DNA of 64,000 bases from positions 2,596,780-2,660,779 of the forward strand of contig CM001167.1 in NCBI GenBank assembly GCA_000212915.1. The letters run 5' to 3'. Each line of letters starts with the position of its first letter. Position 1 is the first letter of the stretch. The DNA is from Bacteroides coprosuis DSM 18011. GTDB taxonomy: Bacteria > Bacteroidota > Bacteroidia > Bacteroidales > Bacteroidaceae. Position numbers and translations under genes: made by a program. This document shows positions 35,740 to 44,541 of the stretch, piece after piece. The notes beneath the pieces were generated by a model that was given only the letters and a program-made list of their open reading frames with translations, was not told the origin of the DNA and searched no databases.

Positions 35740-36552
35740 CTACTTGACTATAAACCAAGGATTTAATAAATCTTCCTTGTTATATTCTAAAGCTTCATTG
35801 GGGGTTAAAGCCTTGACAATTTGTTTTCCTGCTGCTAAAATTATAGCATGTCCTGCAGCCGTATCCCATTCCATTGTTGGGGCAAATCGAGGATACACAT
35901 CTGCTATACCTTCAGCTACCCAACATATTTTAATTGAGCTGCCGGCAGATACTAATTGGATATGATTATGTTGTTTCTCTAATTCACCAATATAGGCTTG
36001 AGTTTCCTCAGACAAGTGAGATCTTGAAGCAACAATAACATATTCATCTCTATTTTTTCTTGCTACAGGTAATTTTGTTGCATTTGAAATTAGTAAATCT
36101 AAATTACTTAAGCCCTCTAAATTTGAAATATTAACATATTTATAGGCTCCTAGCTCACTAGAAGCAAAATATAATACTTTTTGAACGGGTATATAGACAA
36201 CTCCCAGGGTAGGAACATTATTTTGGAGCAGTGCTATATTCACCGTAAATTCTCCATTTTTCTTTATAAATTCTTTGGTTCCATCTAGGGGATCAACCAC
36301 CCAAAATTGATCCCAGTTTTCTCTTTTCACAAAAGGTATAGCCTTCCCCTCTTCACTTAAAATGGGAATCTGAAAGGAGCTCAAATGAGATACAATTACA
36401 GCATGAGCTTTTTTATCTGCTATAGTTAAAGGAGATTGATCAGACTTTCTTTCAATCTGAAAATCTGCTTTGGGATCATTATAAATAGATAGTATTTCTA
36501 CGCCAGCTTTTAATGCTGCATCAATAGCTTTATATAAAATATCTTTATTCAT
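35740..36552 (-). CDS. cysQ: 3'(2'),5'-bisphosphate nucleotidase
   Basis: 270 residues of the inositol monophosphatase superfamily. Metal-binding signatures SEEG (66-69) and DPLDGTKEFI (87-96), C-terminal WDTAAGHAIILAAG. Converts PAP to AMP and phosphate, removing the inhibitory by-product of every sulfotransferase turnover. First gene of the seven-gene leftward operon. Confidence 0.94.
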   Translation of the reverse strand: MNKDILYKAIDAALKAGVEILSIYNDPKADFQIERKSDQSPLTIADKKAHAVIVSHLSSFQIPILSEEGKAIPFVKRENWDQFWVVDPLDGTKEFIKKNGEFTVNIALLQNNVPTLGVVYIPVQKVLYFASSELGAYKYVNISNLEGLSNLDLLISNATKLPVARKNRDEYVIVASRSHLSEETQAYIGELEKQHNHIQLVSAGSSIKICWVAEGIADVYPRFAPTMEWDTAAGHAIILAAGKQIVKALTPNEALEYNKEDLLNPWFIVK

Positions 36553-36592
36553 CGAACTCTAAATACAAAATAATACGAAGTTAATACCTTAA

Positions 36593-36627
36593 TAAAAAAA
36601 GGGCTAACAACCATTTGGCTGTTGCCC
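36593..36627 (-). terminator. Terminator of the SPOR lipoprotein gene
   Basis: On the minus strand GGGCAACAGCC pairs imperfectly with GGTTGTTAGCCC and is followed by seven T. It separates the SPOR gene from cysQ. Confidence 0.75.
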
Positions 36628-36654
36628 TCTATTCTTTAATTCAATATCATATCA

Positions 36655-37164
36655 TTAGTACACGCGATATAGCAACCAAGCTCCTTGGAAATCTTTTCTA
36701 CTAGGATATTTTGCTTTGAAAGAGTCTCTTGCATATTCAGCAGAACCTCTGTCGTCAAAACTAGTTACAATTACACGGTACATATTAGCATCAGCATTAT
36801 AAGCAACAGTACTATTATAGCCTTCGCCGTCTAAAAATCTTTTTAAACCTTCAGCATTTGATTTTACACCAAAGCTACCTGCTACAACACTGTATTTCTT
36901 CAATCCGTCAACACCTGAAACAACTGTTACTTTTTCTTCACGAATAGTTCCAGTATTAGATGGCTTAACTTTAACAGGAGCAGAAACCACAGGCTCTACA
37001 GACTGTTGTTGAACTGGTGCTACATATTCTACCTCTTGTTCTTCAGCTAATTCTTGTTGCTTAGCTTGTTCATAAGCTTTTTTATAAGCACTTTCTGTTG
37101 ATTTACATGAAGCAAAACCTAGCATCATACAAACACCTAAACTAAAAACGAATAGTTTTCTCAT
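36655..37164 (-). CDS. SPOR-domain lipoprotein
   Basis: 169 residues from the ATG at 37164 (an in-frame ATG at 37176 is also possible). Lipoprotein signal MRKLFVFSLGVCMMLGFASC, a Glu/Gln/Pro/Val-rich spacer (about 25-75), and a C-terminal SPOR domain (LKKYSVVAGSFGVKSNAEGLKRFL... to AWLLYRVY) that binds denuded peptidoglycan glycan strands. Likely acts in cell division or envelope upkeep. Monocistronic with its own terminator. Confidence 0.88.
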   Translation of the reverse strand: MRKLFVFSLGVCMMLGFASCKSTESAYKKAYEQAKQQELAEEQEVEYVAPVQQQSVEPVVSAPVKVKPSNTGTIREEKVTVVSGVDGLKKYSVVAGSFGVKSNAEGLKRFLDGEGYNSTVAYNADANMYRVIVTSFDDRGSAEYARDSFKAKYPSRKDFQGAWLLYRVY

Positions 37165-37176
37165 AACTCGTATCAT

Positions 37177-37517
37177 TAAAATATTAATATTCTATTATCC
37201 ATTCAAGTACATGTTACTGAATAAGATAACTATTCTTATCCAAACATTTCCTCTCAAGTCTATATTAAGTAGCAAATTAATAGAATTTAATCGTTCTTTC
37301 AAAAAAAATGTCAATAAAAAAGAGTCAACAAATTATGTATTACGCATAATTTTAACTTTATTTGGGCAATCTCTCAAATAAAGAGTAATATCTAATTTCA
37401 GGCTATATTTGAATCTGTTTTATAAGAAAGATTTATAGTTAAAGCTACTCCGATATTTTTCAAAACAAATTACCCTTTATTTATGTTTTATATTATAGTA
37501 ACTTAAAATTAAAAAAT
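37177..37517. other. Intergenic region between divergent SPOR and YtxH genes
   Basis: AT-rich, about 340 bases. I see no ORF, no TAnnTTTG box with proper spacing, and no strong hairpin; it must contain the two divergent promoters. Confidence 0.4.
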
Positions 37518-37730
37518 ATGAGAACGTTAAATGTAATCGGCGCTTTTTTAGGCGGTGCAGTTTTAGGTGGAGTACTTGGAATCTTATTTGCTCCTGAAGA
37601 AGGTGAAAAAACACGTGCAAGAATTGCTGAAGCTCTTCGTAAAAAAGGAATTAAACTAAATCGTGATGAAATGAAAGATTTAGTAGATGAAATAGCTTCA
37701 GAAATTAAAGGTGAAATAAAAGATTTATAA
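37518..37730 (+). CDS. YtxH domain small envelope protein
   Basis: 70 residues: a glycine-rich membrane segment (IGAFLGGAVLGGVLGILFAP, 7-26) followed by a charged helix (EEGEKTRARIAEALRKKG...). This is the YtxH family, stress-linked membrane proteins of unknown mechanism. First of three co-directional small genes ending at a strong terminator; 18 bases to the next gene. Confidence 0.85.
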   Translation: MRTLNVIGAFLGGAVLGGVLGILFAPEEGEKTRARIAEALRKKGIKLNRDEMKDLVDEIASEIKGEIKDL

Positions 37731-37748
37731 TAGACCCCTACCAACTGT

Positions 37749-38108
37749 ATGTTTATAAAAGAAAACAGTATCAATAACTTTAAGCAGCTCTTTGCTGAGA
37801 TTAAGAAATACCTCGATTTACAGAAAGAATATGCCAAAGTTGAACTAACAGAAAAGTTATCTGTATTAATATCGACTCTGGTAATAGGAGGATTAGTACT
37901 TTCTTTTGGCACTATAGCCATTTTATACCTTTCATTTGCGCTAGCTTATAAGTTAGCAGAGTATGTGGGAGGAATGGGTACTAGTTTAAGCATTATTGCA
38001 GGTGTATTATTACTTATCTTATTAATAATATATCTAAATCGTAAACGTCTTATTTTTAACCCAGTAATTAACTTTTTGGCAAATTTATTTCTTAACGACT
38101 CAAAGTAA
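37749..38108 (+). CDS. Holin-X-like (YqjE-type) membrane protein
   Basis: 119 residues: a helical cytoplasmic N-terminus (about 1-38), two membrane segments (about 40-70 and 75-98) and a short basic tail. This matches the phage-holin superfamily III/YqjE pattern commonly found next to YtxH proteins in Bacteroidetes. Probably an envelope-stress protein rather than a phage holin, as no phage genes surround it. The stop overlaps the next start by one base. Confidence 0.75.
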   Translation: MFIKENSINNFKQLFAEIKKYLDLQKEYAKVELTEKLSVLISTLVIGGLVLSFGTIAILYLSFALAYKLAEYVGGMGTSLSIIAGVLLLILLIIYLNRKRLIFNPVINFLANLFLNDSK

Positions 38109-38374
38109 TGGATAGATTAAAATATAAATTAAAAAACAATGAGTCTATAACACTAATTGATGTAAAAGAATACAAACAATTAGTATTAAATCAGCTTAGA
38201 GAGCAACAAGCAGTTGTTTCAACTAAAGCAGAAAACATTATTTCTCCGATAACAGATACAGGGAGTACATTAATGAACTCTTTTAATCTTGGGATGGTTG
38301 CTTTTGATACCATAAGTATGGGCATTAGAGCTATCAGAAGATTTAGTGGTTTGTTTAGAAGGAGAAGAAAATAA
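38108..38374 (+). CDS. Small conserved hypothetical protein of the YtxH operon
   Basis: 88 residues, no signal peptide; amphipathic N-terminus, a middle NSFNLGMVAFDTISMGIRAI hydrophobic stretch and a strongly basic end (RRFSGLFRRRRK). Translationally coupled to the holin-like gene (TAATG overlap). Resembles YqjK-type proteins only in position. Function unknown. Confidence 0.7.
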   Translation: MDRLKYKLKNNESITLIDVKEYKQLVLNQLREQQAVVSTKAENIISPITDTGSTLMNSFNLGMVAFDTISMGIRAIRRFSGLFRRRRK

Positions 38375-38409
38375 TTTTATTGACATTTCTGTTTTCTTAG
38401 AAAATAAAG

Positions 38410-38453
38410 AAGGAGACTATCTGGTTCAAAAGCGAGATAGTCTCCTTTTTTTA
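38410..38453 (+). terminator. Terminator of the YtxH operon
   Basis: AAGGAGACTATCT (38410-38422) and AGATAGTCTCCTT (38435-38447) form a perfect 13-bp stem followed by a T-run. An ORF reading through it at 38346-38597 is not credible. Confidence 0.9.
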
Positions 38454-38631
38454 TTCTTAAAAACGAAACTTGGGGTAAATCACGGATCACTTACAAAAGT
38501 AGAGGGGAAACATCAAAAAGATTATCTTTCCTTAGCCTATTGGCTCTTGTTTAAAGTGGAGCTGGACGGGGTGTATTTAGCATTGGTTATCAACTAATTG
38601 TATTTAGAGGTATTTGGATAGGCGACTTATA

Positions 38632-38796
38632 TCATTCAAACTTCACATAGGGATTTACACATAACATTTTCCAAAGTTTATCATTTTCATCATAATCAAA
38701 GTAAATTCCATTTAGATTATTAACTTCGGAAAAATCAATATCTGATTTGTCTATCTTGTTTATAACACTAAAGTCTGGACTTAATAAAATCAAAGT
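38632..38796 (-). pseudogene. C-terminal remnant of an unknown gene
   Basis: On the minus strand an open stretch of about 52 codons ends with TGA at 38634-38632 and reads ...SPDFSVINKIDKSDI..., NLNGIYFDYDENDKLWK and ...VNPYVKFE. It has protein-like composition but no start codon and meets a stop upstream. I do not recognise the family; small acidic proteins of this kind are often immunity or antitoxin proteins, which would suit the decayed island. Low confidence. Confidence 0.35.
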
Positions 38797-38821
38797 CAAT
38801 ATAAACTATATCTAAGTCAAA

Positions 38822-38852
38822 CAAAAAAGGAGATAGTTTTCTACTATCTCCC
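38822..38852 (-). terminator. Terminator of the RhuM remnant
   Basis: GGAGATAGT (38829-38837) and ACTATCTCC (38843-38851) form a 9-bp stem; six T follow on the minus strand. It lies just past the RhuM remnant. Confidence 0.75.
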
Positions 38853-38874
38853 TAAGTCTTGAATCAATCTGTAT

Positions 38875-39285
38875 TTATCTATTTTTCAACTCATTACTTA
38901 ATCTCTTCAACTCATCGAAATCATCTCTATCAGCTTGTTTAGCCTCCTCTCTTTTTCGTCAAGCATTAAATTCTTCATAGATGGCATCAACTTCACTCTG
39001 CATCTGCAATTTACTGATAGAGCCTGCACCCGTCAAGAGATGTTTCAAATTTATCAACATTTCCTTACCCTATAATTCAGTTGTTAAGTAATCCTTAACA
39101 ACTGAATTAGCACTTAACTCTCCGTCTTTCAATATATTAGATATATGCATACTAATATTTTGCTTAGAGGTGTCAAAAAGTTCGGCAAGCTGGTTTTGAT
39201 TCATCCAAACATTGCCGTCTTTTGTCATTAGAGAGACAGAAGCTTTGCCGTCATCCGTATTGTATATAATTATATCTTGATCCAT
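38875..39285 (-). pseudogene. RhuM-family gene remnant (middle deleted, internal stop)
   Basis: The N-terminal 71 codons (39285-39070) encode MDQDIIIYNTDDGKASVSLM..., NQNQLAELFDTSKQNISMHI, the start of RhuM-family (virulence RhuM/KilA-like) proteins. After a stop, the C-terminal end of the same family resumes at about 39059 (LLTGAGSISKLQMQSEVDAIY) and continues past an in-frame TGA to KRLSNELKNR and TAA 38877-38875. RhuM proteins are usually over 300 residues, so about 200 residues are missing. Non-functional. It marks the edge of an accessory island with hipBA and a broken Fic gene. Confidence 0.75.
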
Positions 39286-39332
39286 GTATTTTGTGGTATT
39301 TAGTAAGTATAAAAATAAATAATAAGGGAAGA

Positions 39333-40580
39333 TTAAATAAAATGACTTTTAATATCTACTATCAATTTCTTATCGATGCCAATCTCTATTGCCAAAGTTT
39401 CAAACTTAGAGATCCCCAACTGTACTTGTGCTATCAATGCTTTATAATTCCTTATGTCATTGCTTTTTGCAACTTCAATTAAATCACCCATAGCAATGTC
39501 ATCGTCTTTGCCATTAATGGATAGAGCATGCGTATTAGCATAGGTTGGTGCAGTTAAATCAACACTAAATGTGATATCATAAGCGGGGGACAGCCTCCAA
39601 ACCCCCTCTTTATTCATTATAAAGGCGAAATTCCTAGAATGATCCTCCACATTTTTAGCTAGTACATTAAAAACCATACGCAAATATTGCTGTTCACTAT
39701 CTTCGTAAGGTAAATTTAATCGACGAATTACAGCAAATAGTTCTTCGTAACTGGTTGCTAAAGGATTCATAGCAGCTAATGTTTGTACATGAAGTTTTTC
39801 GTTGCCTACTCGATCAAAACGCTTGGTTAGAAAATGAGTTACACCTTCATAAGTCTTCAATTCAGAAGGCATAATATGTATTCCTGCAGATACAGCCATC
39901 AAATAATAGACATATTCTAACTTCGCATAAGGATAGGAAGAATTATCATCGTATTTAAGAATATAATGTTCGAATCCGTTTGGTATTGTTCCTTGTCCAG
40001 ACTTCACTTCATTTGTTTCTTTATTGATAGCAATAATTGCCTTCGGTCTTTTTCCTCCTGGTGAAGAACTAATCTTAATCAAGTCTTGCCATAAAATCGA
40101 ATTTTCAGCTCGTAAGACAGTATCTCCTCTTTCCGACAAAACCTCTTTAGCAAAGAGATATAATTTTTGAACGTCAACATCAAAAGCATTATCGCGTCCT
40201 AACTCTTTCGCTGGTTCAAACTCTAGTGCACCCATTGCACGAGTCCCAATAAAAGAAAGATGATCTACCGGAGTTACTTGCTTTGTAGAAATCTTATTTT
40301 CTCGCAACCAACCTGTAAATAGTGAATTTCCATATTTATCGGGGAGAGAATCGGCTAACATAGGAGGTAAACCAACATAAAGTTTGTCTGTGCCACCTAA
40401 CCAAGGCATTCCCTTTTTACTTCGTTGGCTATTTATAGACATAGATAGTGGAGCTATATCAAGTCCTTTTTCAAGAAAACTTACCTCATATTCAAATACG
40501 GCTAGTTTCTGTTTTTTATCCCAATACAGATAACCAACATCCATACCCCACAAAGTAACTTTAATTACATTTGTATCCAT
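39333..40580 (-). CDS. hipA: HipA-family serine/threonine kinase toxin
   Basis: 415 residues. Gly-rich loop SSPGGKRPK (172-180), catalytic/metal motif NVEDHSRNF (310-318, Asp313, Asn317) and SPAYDI (331-336) are all intact. HipA kinases phosphorylate translation factors such as glutamyl-tRNA synthetase and cause growth arrest; the antitoxin HipB is encoded 2 bases upstream. The target of this member is not known. The only intact gene pair in an island of broken genes. Confidence 0.9.
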   Translation of the reverse strand: MDTNVIKVTLWGMDVGYLYWDKKQKLAVFEYEVSFLEKGLDIAPLSMSINSQRSKKGMPWLGGTDKLYVGLPPMLADSLPDKYGNSLFTGWLRENKISTKQVTPVDHLSFIGTRAMGALEFEPAKELGRDNAFDVDVQKLYLFAKEVLSERGDTVLRAENSILWQDLIKISSSPGGKRPKAIIAINKETNEVKSGQGTIPNGFEHYILKYDDNSSYPYAKLEYVYYLMAVSAGIHIMPSELKTYEGVTHFLTKRFDRVGNEKLHVQTLAAMNPLATSYEELFAVIRRLNLPYEDSEQQYLRMVFNVLAKNVEDHSRNFAFIMNKEGVWRLSPAYDITFSVDLTAPTYANTHALSINGKDDDIAMGDLIEVAKSNDIRNYKALIAQVQLGISKFETLAIEIGIDKKLIVDIKSHFI

Positions 40581-40582
40581 AT

Positions 40583-40873
40583 CTACTTCATTTTATTCTG
40601 TTTGAATAATTCTTTAGCGCTCAGAGGCAATTCTGGCAGTAATTTTTCTACCTCTTCTAAACTTTCTATTGCTCGAAGAAGTTTCAAAAGTGATGCCAAA
40701 GTTATCCCTGCAGATGCTCCACTTTCAAATGAACTAATCGTAAAAACACTTAATCCTGTTTGTTCCGAGACCTCCTTTTGAGTGTACCCCATTCTTTTAC
40801 GATACTCTGCATAACGTTTTCCTAAATCGCTAATTATCGTACTATTTGATGATGCGTATATATCTTTATTCAT
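40583..40873 (-). CDS. hipB: HipB-like antitoxin/autorepressor (XRE HTH)
   Basis: 96 residues from ATG 40873; the frame extends only to a TTG further upstream. XRE helix-turn-helix: LGKRYAEYRKRMGYTQKEVSEQTGLSVFTISSFESG (about 18-53). Binds HipA and represses its own operon. The likely operators are TAGATATATCTA palindromes just upstream. A short C-terminal tail (ELFKQNKMK) may insert into HipA. Confidence 0.85.
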   Translation of the reverse strand: MNKDIYASSNSTIISDLGKRYAEYRKRMGYTQKEVSEQTGLSVFTISSFESGASAGITLASLLKLLRAIESLEEVEKLLPELPLSAKELFKQNKMK

Positions 40874-40894
40874 TTCATAATCATATATACACAA

Positions 40895-40950
40895 ATATAG
40901 ATATATCTATATAAAATCCAATTAAATAAACATTATTTTAGATATATCTA
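40895..40950. promoter_or_regulatory. hipBA operator palindromes
   Basis: An 18-bp perfect palindrome ATATAGATATATCTATAT (40895-40912) and a second TAGATATATCTA (40939-40950) have centres 41 bp apart, about four helical turns. A half-site ATATATCTAG follows at 40964-40973. Position 22 bases before hipB and exact repetition support a HipB operator pair. Confidence 0.7.
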
Positions 40951-41020
40951 TAGTAAAAGCACATATATCTAGCCAAAGAACCTAAATTAATAATTACTGA
41001 ATCAATACTTAATCAGCCCT

Positions 41021-41986
41021 TTAAAAAAGATGATTATACGGTTCCATATTCAACTCATAATAACCCAATCTACCTCCTCCATACTTGTTAAAAGCACCTA
41101 TCGCAGATAAGTGTTGCAAATCACGAGTTGCGGTCGGTTTTGATGTTTTATTTATTGATATATATTTCTTTGCTGTCATTCCTCCTTCAAAATCAGATGG
41201 GCCAGCATCAAACATTTTATTTATTGCCTTTATCTCCCTTTCGTTTAATTCATCAGCGTAACGATCGAAAAACTTTGTTTTATTTAGTGTATGTAATGCA
41301 ACACTCTTAATGTTCTTTATTGCACAAGCAATACTCCGCAGAAATAGGCTATCCAGTCGGATACATTTAAGTCGCGCTGAGCTTTTTTTATCTCTTGATA
41401 ATATTTCTTCTTATCCAGCTCTATAGCGTGTGAAATATTAAGTAAGATAGGCATATCTAAACGTTCTGCTAAGACTTTCTCTACAAGTGCCCTGCCGATA
41501 CGTCCATTAGCATCTTCAAAGGGATGTAGTGTCTCAAAATAGAGATGAGCTAAAGCAGAAGTAATCATTGCATCTCCTATTTTACCAAACTCTCTATCTT
41601 CAAAGTTCTGATACCACGCAAAAAAACTGATTTAAAAGCTCAGGTAGTGATTTTGAGGGTGGTGCTTCATAATGTACTTCTATTTCGCCATAATGACCTG
41701 AAATGACTTGCATAGCTTCTGTACCTTGACGAATAGCACCCGCCTGAATACGATTTTCATTACTCATCAATATCTTGTGCCAATTGAGTAGTAATTGTAG
41801 TGTTAAAGGCTTTGTAAAATCTTTCTTAACCTCAATCATCAGTTTAGCTACTGCATCAGCTTTCATATTAGTTGAAGGACGATGGAGTGATTCCAATCCT
41901 AAATTCATCTTTAGAGAAGACATAACATTCTCTCTAGAGAAATATTCTCCCTCAATCTGGGATGTTTGTATCGCTTCTGAAAGCAT
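41021..41986 (-). pseudogene. Fic-family gene, 5'-truncated with two frameshifts
   Basis: Three frame segments together encode most of a Fic protein: 41986-41600 (TSQIEGEYFSRENVMSS..., the inhibitory-helix-like SxxxEGE region), 41568-41317 with intact Fic motif HPFEDANGRIGR, and 41215-41021 (winged-helix-like end). The first break is in a run of seven T near 41621-41630: removing one T restores the frame (NQFFAWYQNFEDREFGKIGD). The second is near 41316-41340; the other frame continues AIKNIKSVALHTLNKTKFFD. The usual N-terminal 80 or so residues are missing because a stop precedes 41986. Fic enzymes AMPylate proteins; this copy should be dead. Confidence 0.8.
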
Positions 41987-42021
41987 AATCTGAACAAAGT
42001 GAAGATATCAGATTCATCATA

Positions 42022-42098
42022 ACACCGACATGAAGATACTTTAACTAGGTCATCGTATCATCATGTCGGTGTCATGACAATACGATGACCTAGTTAAA
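42022..42098. repeat. Long inverted repeat with dispersed ACACCGACATGA element
   Basis: TTTAACTAGGTCATCGTAT (42040-42058) and its exact reverse complement (42080-42098) make a 19-bp perfect stem. The 21-base loop contains TCATGTCGGTGT (42061-42072), the inverse of ACACCGACATGA at 42022-42033. The 18-mer TCATGACACCGACATGAT, on the opposite strand of the loop, recurs at 57968-57985. Lies exactly where the Fic gene lost its 5' end, so it may be a small mobile or recombination-active repeat. Confidence 0.65.
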
Positions 42099-42144
42099 AC
42101 ATTGGCAAAACTCACTTAAAAGTAAGAGAAGACGATGTTTTTAA

Positions 42145-42180
42145 ATAAAAAATAGGGATAGCTTTTGGCTACCCCTATTC
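42145..42180 (-). terminator. manA terminator
   Basis: On the minus strand ATAGGGGTAGC pairs with GCTATCCCTAT across a 5-base loop and is followed by a T-run (42146-42152), 25 bases after the manA stop. Confidence 0.75.
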
Positions 42181-42204
42181 AATAGATATATCTGTAGGAT
42201 AAGA

Positions 42205-43176
42205 TTATACGTATGTTTCAAGTATTTTCACACCCTCTTCAGAAGGCATAATAGTAATTTCTTCTGTAAGTGCTGGATAAAGGATTGTTTCACCTGCTTG
42301 AAGAGAAACTTTATTTCCTTCATTATCGATTAGGTTACAACTACCCTCAACACATATTAATATTACAAAAGAGTCTAAATCAGAATAGTCACAAGTCACT
42401 TCTTCTGTTAAATCATAGACAGAAGTTGTAAAATAAGGACATGCTACTAATTCTACTGGTTCATCCTTTACTCTATCATATTTGGTTCTGTAATCATTGA
42501 GTACTTCATAATTGATAGCATCTTTAGCTAATTCAGTGTGAAGCTCTCTAGTTTGTCCATTGGCATCCTTACGATTAAAATCGTAAATACGATAAGTAAT
42601 ATCTGATGTCTGTTGAATTTCTGCGATAAAAGATCCTGCGCCAATACTATGAACTCTACCAGCAGGTAAGAAAAACACATCTCCAGGATGTATTTCATAC
42701 TCTTGCAATACATCAGTTATCGTATTGTTCTTTACGCGTTCTTTATACTCTGTAGCGTCTATTTCATGAGAGAAACCAGAACGCAACTTAGCATTTTTAT
42801 CAGCATCAACAACGTACCACATTTCTGTTTTACCAAATGAATTATGACGACGTTTCGCCAATACATCATCTGGATGCACTTGGATAGATAAATCTTGCTT
42901 AGCATCAATAAACTTGATTAGCAGAGGAAACTTTTCGCCAAATGCGCTATAGTTATCTTCTCCTACTAATTCTTCACGATGTCTACGAACAAGCTGTGTC
43001 AAGGTTAGACCTTTATCTGGACCTTCAGCCACTACAGATTCATTGTCATCTACGCCCGATATTTCCCAGCTTTCACCTACTCTTTCTAAAGATTCATTTA
43101 GATGTTTAAAGGGTATGATTTTATCACCACCCCATAAGGTTTGCTTTAAAAGAGGTTCGAATTTAAACGGATACAT
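42205..43176 (-). CDS. manA: Class I mannose-6-phosphate isomerase
   Basis: 323 residues, the short bacterial class I form. Zinc site: QVHPDD (about 98-103), KTEMWYVV, and FLPAGRVHSIGAG (around 170-182). Interconverts mannose-6-phosphate and fructose-6-phosphate in the cytoplasm. Divergent from the galactose operon. TATGTTTG (43229-43222) could be its -7 box. Confidence 0.92.
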   Translation of the reverse strand: MYPFKFEPLLKQTLWGGDKIIPFKHLNESLERVGESWEISGVDDNESVVAEGPDKGLTLTQLVRRHREELVGEDNYSAFGEKFPLLIKFIDAKQDLSIQVHPDDVLAKRRHNSFGKTEMWYVVDADKNAKLRSGFSHEIDATEYKERVKNNTITDVLQEYEIHPGDVFFLPAGRVHSIGAGSFIAEIQQTSDITYRIYDFNRKDANGQTRELHTELAKDAINYEVLNDYRTKYDRVKDEPVELVACPYFTTSVYDLTEEVTCDYSDLDSFVILICVEGSCNLIDNEGNKVSLQAGETILYPALTEEITIMPSEEGVKILETYV

Positions 43177-43443
43177 TTTCCTTTTTATTTTATTATGATG
43201 TTTATGATAAATAATGTGTTACAAACATACTAAAAATATCAAAAGTTTTAGATAGAAATAAATATTTTAATTCTATCTAACTGACATCAATACTTCACTA
43301 AACTAGACTTTTTATTTCAGGAATCCCCTTGAATGCTTTATTTTATTTAGACTGATATATTTGTGAGAAAGTTATAAATTCTCTTTATTTGCATGATTTT
43401 TATGACTTAATTAGGGCTATCCTGAAAAACACGCAGAAAAAAA

Positions 43444-44511
43444 ATGGAAAATAAATCAAATTTGAAAAGAGAAGATTTTCAGTCAATTATTGAAGGAAAA
43501 CAAACAGACTTATTTATTCTCAGAAACAATAAGGGTATGGAAGTAGCAGTTACCAATTATGGTTGTACTCTCCTTTCTATTATGGTACCCGATAAAAGCA
43601 ACAAGTTTGATAACGTAATTCTCGGTCATAGTAGCCTAAAAGATATATTAAGTTGTCCAGAACCTTTTTTAAACACAGTTGTAGGAAGATATGCTAACCG
43701 AATAGCAAAAGGCAAATTCACCTTAAATGGCAATGAATACAAACTAGCTATTAATAACGGGCCTAATGCTCTACACGGTGGGCCTACAGGCTTTCATACA
43801 AAAGTATGGGATGCTACGCAATTAAATGAAAATAGCATAGTCTTTAAATACCTATCTACAGACGGCGAAGAAGGATACCCTGGAAATCTTAAAGTAGAAT
43901 TAACCTATTCTTTAGATAATAATTCAAATTCACTTCACATAAATTATCAAGCAACAACAGATCAAACAACAGTAGTAAATCTAACCAGTCATGGTTTTTT
44001 CAACCTTTCGGGTATAGGAACCCCCACATCAAGCATAGAAGATAATATTGTATATATCAATGCAGACCATTATGCACCCATAGATGAGGTATCCATACCA
44101 ACAGGTGAAATTTTAAAAGTGGCAGGTACACCTATGGATTTTACATCTCCTAAAGTTGTAGGAGATAGAATTAATGATAATTTCAGACAATTGAAATATG
44201 GTTCAGGTTATGATCACTGTTATGTGCTGAATAAAATTGAACCTAAAACCTTAACTCTTGCGGCATCATGCCAAGACCCTAAATCGGGTAGACTAATGGA
44301 AGTTTACACAACAGAAATAGGAGTACAATTATATACAGGAAACTGGCTCGGAGGCTTTAAGGGAGCACATGGTGCTACATTCCCTGCTCGAAGTGCTATC
44401 TGCTTTGAAGCACAATGCCTTCCCGACACTCCCAATAAACCCTATTTCCCTAGTGCTAAACTAGAACCAGGAGAAAAGTATTTACAACACACAGTATATA
44501 AATTCAAATAA
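43444..44511 (+). CDS. galM: Aldose 1-epimerase (mutarotase)
   Basis: 355 residues without a signal peptide, so cytoplasmic. GalM motifs: GRYANRIAKGKF, NALHGGPTGFH, NLTSHGFFNLSG (catalytic His) and CFEAQCLPDTPN (catalytic Glu). Converts beta- to alpha-galactose for galactokinase. First gene of galM-permease-galK; TATATTTG (43356-43363) is a fitting -7 box with no clear -33. Confidence 0.93.
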   Translation: MENKSNLKREDFQSIIEGKQTDLFILRNNKGMEVAVTNYGCTLLSIMVPDKSNKFDNVILGHSSLKDILSCPEPFLNTVVGRYANRIAKGKFTLNGNEYKLAINNGPNALHGGPTGFHTKVWDATQLNENSIVFKYLSTDGEEGYPGNLKVELTYSLDNNSNSLHINYQATTDQTTVVNLTSHGFFNLSGIGTPTSSIEDNIVYINADHYAPIDEVSIPTGEILKVAGTPMDFTSPKVVGDRINDNFRQLKYGSGYDHCYVLNKIEPKTLTLAASCQDPKSGRLMEVYTTEIGVQLYTGNWLGGFKGAHGATFPARSAICFEAQCLPDTPNKPYFPSAKLEPGEKYLQHTVYKFK

Positions 44512-44541
44512 ATTATCATTAACTAATCAATAAATTCAATC

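Noticed and set aside
38346-38597. 83-codon ORF after the YtxH operon
   Set aside because: It reads straight through a perfect 13-bp terminator stem and has no protein-like features.
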